NCBI GenBank assembly: GCA_051201605.1 | Contig: CP179201.1 | Span: forward strand, 124,001-188,000 | Direction: 5' to 3' | DNA length: 64,000 nt | Source of the DNA: CABZJG01 sp902512685 | GTDB taxonomy: Bacteria > Pseudomonadota > Alphaproteobacteria > Rhodobacterales > Rhodobacteraceae | Shown: positions 9,455-16,227 of the stretch, piece by piece | Layout: each line of letters opens with the position of its first letter | Numbering within the stretch: the stretch's first letter is position 1 | Notes under the pieces: model-generated | What the model was told of the DNA's origin: nothing | Databases searched by the model: none | The model's input: only the letters and a program-made list of their open reading frames with translations | Program-made: the position numbers and the translations under genes

Positions 9455-10525
9455 ATGAAAATTAAAACTATATTAACAACCGCTGCCATCGTGTTGGGTG
9501 TGGGCTCTGCCGCTCTCGCCGCAGATGTCAAGGTGGGCTTTGTCTACGTCGGACCAATTGGGGATGGCGGCTGGACATATGAACATGACAAAGGCCGGCT
9601 TGCCGTCGAAGAAGCCTTTGGCGACCGTGTGGAAACCCTTTATCAAGAAATGGTGCCGGAAGGCGCCGATAGTGAGCGGGTGATGACCCAGATGGCCCTG
9701 CAGGGTGCAGACCTCATCTTTACCACCTCATTTGGCTATATGGACCCGACAATCAACGTGGCGAAAAAATTCCCGAACGTGAAATTTGAGCACGCCACAG
9801 GCTATAAACGCGCTGATAACGTGTCGGTTTATTCTGCCCGGTTTTATGAGGGGCGCGCAATCCAAGGTCACATAGCCGGTAAAATGACCAAAACCAATAA
9901 AATTGGTTATATTGCTTCGTTCCCAATCCCCGAAGTCATCCGTGGTATCAACAGTGCCTATATTCACGCCAAAAGAGTAAATCCAGATGTCGAGTTCAAC
10001 ATCATCTGGGCCTATACCTGGTTCGACCCAGCCAAAGAAGCCGATGCGGCCAAAGCGCTGATTGAACAGGGTGCAGACGTGATTTTGCAACATACAGACT
10101 CAACCGCTCCACAAGCTGCGGCTGAAAAAGCCGGGAATGTCATTACCTTTGGCCAGGCGTCGGATATGGGTGAATATGCCCCGATGCCGCGCGTCAGTTC
10201 CATCATCGACAACTGGGGTCCCTATTATGTAGAGCGGACCCAAGCGGTTCTTGATGGCACATGGGAAAGTGTTGATACATGGGACGGAATTGGCAAAGGT
10301 ATGGTTGGCATAGGTGAAATATCTGATGCGGTCCCAGCCGATGTCAAAGCTGAAGCTCTGGCAATGATGAATGCGATTGCAGCAGGCGATTATCATCCGT
10401 TTACGGGTCCGCTCAACAAGCAGGATGGTTCACCATGGTTGGCTGATGGCGAAGTGTCTGAGGACGGCCCGCTGCTTGGCATGAACTTTTATGTTGAAGG
10501 TTTGACCGGAGACGTGCCTCAATAA
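9455..10525 (+). CDS. BMP-family substrate-binding lipoprotein-like protein of the ABC importer
   Basis: Periplasmic binding protein, 356 residues, of the BMP (basic membrane protein, PnrA-like) family, which binds nucleosides or related compounds. A signal peptide (MKIKTILTTAAIVLGVGSAALA) precedes ADVKVGFVYVGPIGDGGWT, the classic BMP start with the GDxGW loop. Later motifs are FTTSFGYMDP, GYIASFPIPEVIRGINSAY and VILQHTDSTAPQAAAEKAG. There is no lipobox cysteine, so this one is probably soluble. The strong ribosome site GGGAG lies just upstream. It is the last gene before a clear terminator, completing xdhABC-transporter as one unit. Confidence 0.9.
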   Translation: MKIKTILTTAAIVLGVGSAALAADVKVGFVYVGPIGDGGWTYEHDKGRLAVEEAFGDRVETLYQEMVPEGADSERVMTQMALQGADLIFTTSFGYMDPTINVAKKFPNVKFEHATGYKRADNVSVYSARFYEGRAIQGHIAGKMTKTNKIGYIASFPIPEVIRGINSAYIHAKRVNPDVEFNIIWAYTWFDPAKEADAAKALIEQGADVILQHTDSTAPQAAAEKAGNVITFGQASDMGEYAPMPRVSSIIDNWGPYYVERTQAVLDGTWESVDTWDGIGKGMVGIGEISDAVPADVKAEALAMMNAIAAGDYHPFTGPLNKQDGSPWLADGEVSEDGPLLGMNFYVEGLTGDVPQ

Positions 10526-10579
10526 GTGGTCTTGGGCGTTTGGTGGTAACCAAGGAAACGCCTAAAGATGTTTAATTTA

Positions 10580-10609
10580 GTAAAAGGCCCTTTTTTAAGG
10601 GCCTTTTAC
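10580..10609 (+). terminator. rho-independent terminator after the xdh/BMP operon
   Basis: GTAAAAGGCCC (10580-10590) pairs perfectly with GGGCCTTTTAC (10599-10609) around an 8-nt loop TTTTTTAA. The stem is 11 bp. It lies 55 nt after the binding protein stop. The A-rich left arm means the minus-strand copy also ends in T-rich sequence, so it may work in both directions. Confidence 0.8.
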
Positions 10610-10694
10610 CTCTTTAATGATCCTTAATATAAAACTGGGGCGGATAGGTTTTGATCCTTGATAAAAGGCCCTGCACAGGGCAATTGGAAGAGCT

Positions 10695-11771
10695 ATGAGT
10701 GATATTGTTATTATCGGTGGCGGAATTGCTGGGCTTTCTGTTGCAGCGCGTCTTGCGCCGCATGCCCGTGTGACATTGTTAGAGGCAGAAGATCAGCTTG
10801 GATATCACGCCAGCAGCCGCTCGGCCGCAGTGTTCATAGAAAAATATGGAAATGCCGTTGTTCGGTCGCTGAACAGCGCAAGTGTGCCCTATTTGAAAAG
10901 CGCTGCCGGTGGTGTGCTTGGTCCGCGTGGTATGATGCTTGTAGGCGCGCCAGATCAGGAAGATGATTTTCGCTCGCAAGCACAAGGTTTTGGACTTGCG
11001 GAAATCCATCCAGAGGATGCGATCAAGAAAGTGCCGCTTTTATCCCGCGCTAAGCTTGGCTTTGCTGGGTTTCGTGAAGATGTGTTTGATATAGACACTG
11101 ATCTTTTGCTGCAGAGTTTTCGCCGCGATGCACAGGCCCATGGCGCGGCCATTCAAACCAAGGCGGCGGTCACTGCAATTGAACGCCAAAACGGACAGTG
11201 GTCGATCGCAGCCGGAGGCGAAGTTTATAACGCCAGTTTGCTTGTGAACGCGGCTGGTGCTTGGGCGGATCCGGTTGCGGGCTTGGCGGGGATTGACCCG
11301 ATTGGAATTACCCCGTTTCGCCGCTCAATGGCGCGCATTCCAGTTCCGGGGGGATATGATGCCAGTGAGTGGCCATTGCTCGATGGGGTTAATGAGCGTT
11401 GGTATGCTAAACCGGATGCTGGCCAGCTACTGGTTTCACCTGCTGAAGAAGACCCCATGCCTCCACAAGATGCCTGGGCGGATGATATGGTTCTGGCCGA
11501 AGGCCTTGCACGATTTGAGGAAATGATGAGCCACCCGGTGGAGCGGGTGACAAGCAATTGGGCCGGTTTGCGCAGCTTTGCGCCCGATCATGCGCTTGTC
11601 ATAGGCTCTGATCCAAAACAGTCGGCCTTTTTCTGGTTGGCTGGTCAGGGAGGATACGGGTTTCAAACTTCGGCCGCTGCCAGCCAGTTGGCCGCAGACC
11701 TTATATTGCATCGCGCGCCTGAGCTTGACCGTGATCTATGTGCCCAGCTTTCGCCAACAAGATTTCGGTAA
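10695..11771 (+). CDS. FAD-dependent oxidoreductase, DAO family
   Basis: A 358-residue flavoprotein of the D-amino-acid oxidase/glycine oxidase superfamily. The N-terminal dinucleotide fold is clear: DIVIIGGGIAGLSVAARLAP, then the acidic end of strand 2 at VTLLEAED. The substrate domain includes YHASSRSAAVF, LVNAAGAWADPVAGLAG and, near the C-terminus, WAGLRSFAPDHALVIG and WLAGQGGYGFQTSAAAS, which complete the FAD site. A GGAAGAG ribosome site precedes the ATG. It follows the purine operon terminator by 85 nt, so it may be transcribed separately or by read-through. The substrate (a D- or N-methyl amino acid, or another amine) cannot be read from sequence. Confidence 0.82.
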   Translation: MSDIVIIGGGIAGLSVAARLAPHARVTLLEAEDQLGYHASSRSAAVFIEKYGNAVVRSLNSASVPYLKSAAGGVLGPRGMMLVGAPDQEDDFRSQAQGFGLAEIHPEDAIKKVPLLSRAKLGFAGFREDVFDIDTDLLLQSFRRDAQAHGAAIQTKAAVTAIERQNGQWSIAAGGEVYNASLLVNAAGAWADPVAGLAGIDPIGITPFRRSMARIPVPGGYDASEWPLLDGVNERWYAKPDAGQLLVSPAEEDPMPPQDAWADDMVLAEGLARFEEMMSHPVERVTSNWAGLRSFAPDHALVIGSDPKQSAFFWLAGQGGYGFQTSAAASQLAADLILHRAPELDRDLCAQLSPTRFR

Positions 11772-11843
11772 TCACCAGCGAATTTATGCCATCTTGCACC
11801 AAAGCATGATTGTAATTTTTCCCCTGCTGGTTAGAGTAAAGAT

Positions 11844-12101
11844 ATGTTTAGTATCGAACATGAATTTGACACAACTGTTGTGACATTGGTTGATGAAGGT
11901 CAAAGCCCCCTGCACGAAGATGTGATTGTGAATAGTTTTGCCGAATGTATTACCGTCGAGCAATATGATCCGGTCAGCGACCGGATGCAGAAAGTTAGTT
12001 TTTCAATCACTCAAATGCGGGATCTCGCAGCGGCAATATCTTTACCCGAAGGGGTCTATTCGCGCTTTGTCGAAGATGATGAGATTGAAGCAGTCGAATA
12101 G
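11844..12101 (+). CDS. hypothetical protein, 85 residues
   Basis: Not recognised. The product is small, acidic and soluble, with no signal peptide or membrane segment. It begins MFSIEHEFDTTVVTLVDEG and ends in an acidic tail (VEDDEIEAVE). The alternation of beta-forming stretches (TTVVTLVDEG, ECITVEQYDP, KVSFSITQMRDLAAAI) suggests a small alpha/beta fold. Base composition and codon use resemble the neighbours and no competing frame is convincing, so it is probably a real gene. It lies 72 nt after the oxidoreductase on the same strand and converges on the NrtS gene. The ribosome site is weak (TAAAGAT). Confidence 0.6.
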   Translation: MFSIEHEFDTTVVTLVDEGQSPLHEDVIVNSFAECITVEQYDPVSDRMQKVSFSITQMRDLAAAISLPEGVYSRFVEDDEIEAVE

Positions 12102-12156
12102 ATCGGATTGGACCCGCCGGTTTTGCGAAATTGGGTTTTTTCGGCAAGCGACGCCA

Positions 12157-12432
12157 TCACGCGTGATCATTGCCGTATAGTTCGTCGATTTGCTTTTGTT
12201 GCAAGATGCGACTGCGCTTGCCCAAATATGACCCCCAAGTGGTAACGCAAAATGGCACGCAATAGGTAAGGATGACTTTCCAAAGAGGGGGAAAGTGGCC
12301 GCTAAGAATAGTATCACCATGGTTTATCGTAGTCAGGATTGATCCGACAACGCAGGCGGTCAAGAAAGCTTTTTTCGGCGTGCCATCGGTAAAAGCCAGA
12401 TCTAAAAATTTGATGCTATACTTGTCAGCCAT
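12157..12432 (-). CDS. nrtS: NrtS-type small nitrate/nitrite transporter
   Basis: A 91-residue membrane protein with two hydrophobic segments: FLTACVVGSILTTINHGDTIL and VILTYCVPFCVTTWGSYLG (the longer one trimmed here). The pattern INHGDxILSG followed by LTYCVPFCVTT is the signature of NrtS, a small family shown in cyanobacteria to support nitrate/nitrite uptake and widespread in proteobacteria as a single gene. Two in-frame ATGs exist, at 12438 and 12432. GGAGG abuts the first and sits 6 nt before the second, so 12432 (MADKYSIKF) is the better start. No nitrate or nitrite reductase lies nearby, so function rests on the family match. Confidence 0.78.
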   Translation of the reverse strand: MADKYSIKFLDLAFTDGTPKKAFLTACVVGSILTTINHGDTILSGHFPPLWKVILTYCVPFCVTTWGSYLGKRSRILQQKQIDELYGNDHA

Positions 12433-12583
12433 TGGCATCCTCCAGAAGGTGGAATAGCAAAAACAACTTTAAAATGCAAATCTAAACCCTGCTGTTCCTT
12501 TGGTCGAACCGGTCCAAGTGATAAAATCATAACTGGAAACCTTAAAAAAGCGATCCATATTCTTGCTCAAAGGAGCATTTGAT

Positions 12584-13111
12584 ATGAAAAATTTATTCAT
12601 TGCACTCACAGCCGTAGTGTTTTTGGCCAGTTGTAGTGGAAAACCATCCCTGGATGACGAAAAGCTGTCAGACCGCGAATTTCGTCTTGAACAGTTTTTT
12701 GTTGGAAAAACCACAGCACACGGTCAATTTCAGGATATTTTGGGCAATGTTTCAAGACGTTTTGAAGTGGATATCACGGGTACATTTGCTAACAATTTGC
12801 TGACATTGGTTGAAGACTTTTCTTATGCAGATGGCAGCAAAGAGCAGCGGATCTGGAAACTCACGAAAACTGGGCCAAACACATGGTCGGGTACTGCCGA
12901 TGGTGTGATCGGTGATGCCTTGGGTGAAACCCGCGGCGATACTTTTAACTGGGCCTATAAAATTGATCTTCCAGTGCCGGATGGAACCATGCGCGTAGTC
13001 TTTGATGACTGGATGTGGCAGCTCAGCGATACCCGTGTTTTGAACCGGGCGTATATGAGCAAATATGGATTTCCTTTAGGTGAAGTGGTGATTTACTTCG
13101 AGAAAGAATAG
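12584..13111 (+). CDS. DUF3833 family lipoprotein
   Basis: A 175-residue exported protein with a lipoprotein signal peptide: MKNLFIALTAVVFLASC with the lipobox cysteine at residue 17. The mature part has the DUF3833 pattern: LEQFFVGKTTAHGQFQDILG, RRFEVDITGTF, EQRIWKLTKTGPNTWSG and, near the end, NRAYMSKYGFPLGEVVIYF. The fold is expected to be an all-beta lipocalin-like barrel; no function is known to me. AAAGGAG at 12569-12575 fixes the start at 12584; the frame is open 21 nt further upstream without a better site. It converges on no gene and may have its own promoter in the 150-nt gap after nrtS, which is divergent. Confidence 0.85.
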   Translation: MKNLFIALTAVVFLASCSGKPSLDDEKLSDREFRLEQFFVGKTTAHGQFQDILGNVSRRFEVDITGTFANNLLTLVEDFSYADGSKEQRIWKLTKTGPNTWSGTADGVIGDALGETRGDTFNWAYKIDLPVPDGTMRVVFDDWMWQLSDTRVLNRAYMSKYGFPLGEVVIYFEKE

Positions 13112-13244
13112 CTGCCCTGCACTGCCGCAAGCCTTATAGAATCGCCCTCAGGACAAGAGAATAATGAGGCAGTTATAGCGGCGTGGTTTCGGGGTGCTGT
13201 GAGCGGCCGTGTTTTTCACAGTTAACCATGTTGAAAATCAACCC

Positions 13245-13273
13245 TTGCAGACTCAGAATAAACCGCCTATATC
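13245..13273 (+). promoter_or_regulatory. promoter of the rimP-nusA-infB operon
   Basis: TTGCAG (13245-13250), a 17-nt spacer and TATATC (13268-13273) make a good sigma-70 type promoter for an alphaproteobacterium. Transcription would begin near 13280, which places the hairpin and terminator of the rimP leader directly at the start of the transcript. The match is by eye. Confidence 0.6.
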
Positions 13274-13279
13274 GCTCTC

Positions 13280-13357
13280 AACAGCGGCGTGTTGGGCAAC
13301 CAACGCTCCACCGGAAATCTCAACGGGCCGCCGGCCCGTTTTTTTGTATCTGGACGA
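13280..13357 (+). ncRNA. rimP leader: attenuator-like 5' untranslated RNA
   Basis: Between the predicted start site and rimP lie two hairpins. The first (13289-13306) is GTGTTGG, a GCAA tetraloop, and CCAACGC. The second (13322-13340) is AACGGGCC, loop GCC, GGCCCGTT followed by a run of seven T, a textbook rho-independent terminator ending only 13 nt before the rimP ATG. A terminator in the leader before any gene implies controlled read-through. A structured 'rimP leader' ending in a terminator has been described for alphaproteobacteria; this element fits in position and shape. NusA, encoded second in the operon, is the natural candidate for feedback control, but that is inference. Confidence 0.7.
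13322..13345 (+). terminator. terminator hairpin in the rimP leader
   Basis: AACGGGCC (13322-13329), 3-nt loop, GGCCCGTT (13333-13340), then T13339-T13345. The 8-bp GC-rich stem and U-tract would end most transcripts unless antitermination occurs. It faces the rimP operon, not an upstream gene: the nearest upstream gene ended more than 200 nt before. Confidence 0.75.
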
Positions 13358-13930
13358 ATGACAAACGATTTGATTGCCAAAGCTGCCCTAGACCGACGTC
13401 TTGCGGAAATCATCACCCCCGTTATTGAAGATATGGGGTTTGAATTGGTGCGCGTGCGTTTAATGACCGGCAGTCAAACCACGCTTCAGGTGATGGCCGA
13501 TAAAAACGACGGCGGGATCGAGGTTGACGATCTGGCGGAAATTTCAACAGCCATTAGTGCTGTTTTAGATGTCGAAGATCCAATCATAGAAGCTTATACA
13601 CTAGAAGTTTCAAGCCCCGGAATTGATCGCCCGCTAACCCGGCTGGCAGATTTTGATAGCTTCGAAGGCTATGAAGCCCGCCTTGAGACCAGCGAATTGA
13701 TCGATGGTCAACGCCGCTTTAAGGGCGTTTTGGCGGGCACCGAAGGACAAGAAGTTTTGATCAATATTGACGCGGGCACGATCGGGCTAAATTTTGAGTG
13801 GCTCAGTGACGCTAAATTGATCCTAACCGACGAATTGATCACCCAAATGCTGCGTCAACGTAAAAACGCTGACGCACTCAACGAAGAACGTTTTGATGAC
13901 ATCGAGACCGAAGGGTCCGAGGAGGAGTAA
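13358..13930 (+). CDS. rimP: ribosome maturation factor RimP
   Basis: RimP helps assemble the 30S subunit. The 190-residue product shows the family blocks GFELVRVRLM, LQVMADKNDGGIEVDDLAEIS and YTLEVSSPGIDRPLTRLADF, then a C-terminal SH3-like barrel. The acidic C-terminal tail (DDIETEGSEEE) is common in alphaproteobacteria. ATG 13358 gives the expected start MTNDLIAKAALDRRLAEII. The frame is open upstream into the terminator hairpin, which cannot be coding in a sensible way. The ribosome site is weak (CTGGACGA), so initiation may be limiting. It leads directly into nusA with a 2-nt gap. Confidence 0.93.
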   Translation: MTNDLIAKAALDRRLAEIITPVIEDMGFELVRVRLMTGSQTTLQVMADKNDGGIEVDDLAEISTAISAVLDVEDPIIEAYTLEVSSPGIDRPLTRLADFDSFEGYEARLETSELIDGQRRFKGVLAGTEGQEVLINIDAGTIGLNFEWLSDAKLILTDELITQMLRQRKNADALNEERFDDIETEGSEEE

Positions 13931-13932
13931 AA

Positions 13933-15558
13933 ATGGCAATCACCTCTGCAAACCAACTTGAGCTTTTGCAAACAGCCGAGGCCGTCGCCCGCGAAAAAAT
14001 GATCGATCCGGTTTTAGTGGTCGAAGCCATGGAAGAAAGCCTCGCTCGGGCGGCAAAATCGCGCTACGGCGCAGAAATGGATATTCGGGTCACAATCGAT
14101 CGAAAAACCGGTCGGGCAGCGTTCACTCGGGTGCGCACCGTGGTCGAAGATGAAGAGTTGGAAAATTATCAAGCCGAACTGACAGTTGAGCAAGCGCGGC
14201 AATATCTTGAAGATCCGGCTGTTGGCGACCAATTTGTCGAAGAAATTCCACCGGTCGATATGGGCCGTATCGCGGCGCAGTCTGCCAAGCAGGTGATTTT
14301 GCAAAAAGTTCGTGAAGCCGAACGTGATCGCCAGTATGAAGAGTTTAAAGATCGCGCAGGTACGATTATCAACGGTCAGGTCAAACGCGAAGAATATGGC
14401 AATGTGATTGTAGATGTAGGACGTGGAGAAGCGATTCTGCGGCGCAATGAAAAAATTGGCCGTGAAAGTTATCGGCCAAATGATCGCATCCGCTGCTATA
14501 TCAAAGAAGTACGCCGCGAAACCCGAGGCCCGCAGATTTTCCTAAGCCGCACCGACCCGCAGTTCATGGCTGAGCTGTTTAAAATGGAAGTGCCGGAAAT
14601 CTACGAAGGTGTGATAGAGATTAAATCAGTCGCCCGTGATCCCGGATCGCGCGCTAAAATTGCTGTAATAACAAATGATCACTCCATTGATCCGGTTGGT
14701 GCCTGCGTTGGTATGCGCGGCAGCAGGGTGCAGGCAGTGGTGAATGAGTTGCAGGGCGAAAAGATCGATATTATTCCTTGGAATGATGACCAGCCCACAT
14801 TTTTGGTCAATGCGCTGCAACCGGCTGAGGTCAGCAAAGTTGTGCTTGATGAAGAAGCAGAGCGCATCGAAGTGGTTGTGCCCGAAGAACAGCTGAGCCT
14901 GGCCATTGGACGACGCGGCCAGAACGTTCGCTTGGCCAGCCAGCTTACCGGTCTGGATATCGACATTATGACCGAAGCCGAAGAAAGCGCCCGCCGGCAG
15001 AAAGAATTTGAAGAGCGCACTCAGCTCTTTATTGAAGCCCTTGATCTGGACGAGTTCTTTGCCCAATTACTGGTTTCCGAAGGCTTTACCAACCTAGAAG
15101 AGGTCGCCTATGTCGAGCTTGAAGAGCTTCTGGTGATCGATGGAGTTGATGAAAGCACAGCAGAAGAGCTGCAAACCCGTGCCCGCGAACATCTTGAAGA
15201 ACAGGCCCGTAAGGCGCTTGAGTGTGCCCGCGAACTGGGCGCGGAAGATAGCCTGATTAACTTTGAAGGTTTGACACCACATATGGTTCAAGTTTTGGCA
15301 GAAGATGGCATCAAGACACTTGATGATTTTGCCACCTGCGCAGATTGGGAGTTGGCCGGAGGATGGACGACTGTCGACGGCGAACGGGTGAAAGACGATG
15401 GCTTACTTGAACCATTTGATGTGAGCCTGCAGGAGGCGCAGAATTTTGTCATGACAGCCCGGATTACTTTGGGCTGGGTTGACCCAGATGATTTGGTTCA
15501 GGACGCAGAAGGGGAAGATGAAGGAGAAGCCGAAGCCGATTCTGAGACGGCGTCTTAA
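13933..15558 (+). CDS. nusA: transcription termination/antitermination factor NusA
   Basis: NusA binds RNA polymerase and controls pausing, termination and antitermination. At 541 residues it has the alphaproteobacterial layout: N-terminal polymerase-binding domain (1-125, EAVAREKMIDPVLVVEAMEE), S1 domain (about 137-200, VKREEYGNVIVDVGRGEAIL), two KH domains (about 200-345, with VGACVGMRGSRVQAVVNEL and LAIGRRGQNVRLASQL), and two C-terminal helix-hairpin-helix acidic repeats (about 365-510). The last 20 residues are an acidic tail. GAGGAG overlaps the rimP end and serves as ribosome site. Its own operon begins with an attenuator, which fits autoregulation. Confidence 0.95.
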   Translation: MAITSANQLELLQTAEAVAREKMIDPVLVVEAMEESLARAAKSRYGAEMDIRVTIDRKTGRAAFTRVRTVVEDEELENYQAELTVEQARQYLEDPAVGDQFVEEIPPVDMGRIAAQSAKQVILQKVREAERDRQYEEFKDRAGTIINGQVKREEYGNVIVDVGRGEAILRRNEKIGRESYRPNDRIRCYIKEVRRETRGPQIFLSRTDPQFMAELFKMEVPEIYEGVIEIKSVARDPGSRAKIAVITNDHSIDPVGACVGMRGSRVQAVVNELQGEKIDIIPWNDDQPTFLVNALQPAEVSKVVLDEEAERIEVVVPEEQLSLAIGRRGQNVRLASQLTGLDIDIMTEAEESARRQKEFEERTQLFIEALDLDEFFAQLLVSEGFTNLEEVAYVELEELLVIDGVDESTAEELQTRAREHLEEQARKALECARELGAEDSLINFEGLTPHMVQVLAEDGIKTLDDFATCADWELAGGWTTVDGERVKDDGLLEPFDVSLQEAQNFVMTARITLGWVDPDDLVQDAEGEDEGEAEADSETAS

Positions 15559-15585
15559 CCTTTCTAAAATCTAGCTAGGAGTATC

Positions 15586-16227
15586 ATGTCACGTACCGCG
15601 ACAGAAAAGAAATCAGCACAGCAACCCGAGCGTAAATGCATCGCGACGGGCGAAGTGCAGCCCAAGCATGGGCTTATTCGATTTGTCGTCGGGCCGGATC
15701 AAATGGTGGTTCCGGATGTTCTGGAAAAACTGCCCGGCCGCGGGATGTGGGTTGCTGCAGACCGTCATGCTCTTGAAAAAGCATGTAAAACTGGATTATT
15801 TTCGCGCAGTGCGAAGACTACGGTTAAACTTTCCGAGCATTTGCTTGGGGATCTTGAACGGCAATTGGCGCGCCGTGTGGTTGATTTAATCAGTTTGGCA
15901 CGCAAATCGGGGCGCGCTGTGGCTGGGTATGAAAAGGTCAAGGACTGGTTGGTCAAAGATCAGGCCGAAGTTTTGCTGCAATCGAGCGATGGGTCCGAGC
16001 GCGGCAAGTCAAAATTAAGTACGCCTTATGGCGGGTCGTTTATCGGGTGGCTTACATCAGATGAGCTGGGCGCGGCATTTGGGCGACAAACTGTGATTCA
16101 TTGCGCGCTTACGTCTGGTGGAATAACGCAGCGTGTAGTAGATGAGGCGCAAAGGCTGAAAGGTCTGCGCGGAACTGACGGCGGCTCTGCCCCGTCCAGA
16201 AGGAAAAGACAGCTAGATGAGCGATAG
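15586..16227 (+). CDS. YlxR/DUF448 RNA-binding protein fused to an L7Ae-like domain
   Basis: A 213-residue nucleic-acid-binding protein encoded between nusA and infB in many bacteria. Residues 15-85 are the YlxR domain (ERKCIATGEVQ, IRFVVGPDQMVVPDVLEKLPGRGMWV trimmed). Residues 100-195 resemble the ribosomal L7Ae/YlxQ fold (VVDLISLARKSGRAVAGYEKV). The two domains are separate genes in Firmicutes and fused in alphaproteobacteria. TAGGAG lies 6-8 nt before the ATG. The 3' end overlaps the infB start by 11 nt, so the two are coupled. The exact function is not established; roles in transcription or RNase P have been proposed for YlxR in other bacteria. Confidence 0.88.
   Translation: MSRTATEKKSAQQPERKCIATGEVQPKHGLIRFVVGPDQMVVPDVLEKLPGRGMWVAADRHALEKACKTGLFSRSAKTTVKLSEHLLGDLERQLARRVVDLISLARKSGRAVAGYEKVKDWLVKDQAEVLLQSSDGSERGKSKLSTPYGGSFIGWLTSDELGAAFGRQTVIHCALTSGGITQRVVDEAQRLKGLRGTDGGSAPSRRKRQLDER

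Noticed and set aside
11772..11843. Terminator after the FAD oxidoreductase
   Set aside because: CACCAGC and GCTGGTT are about 50 nt apart with no compact stem or T-tract.
13112..13244. Initiator tRNA before rimP, as in enterobacteria
   Set aside because: No T-loop, anticodon stem or acceptor pairing could be found in this stretch.
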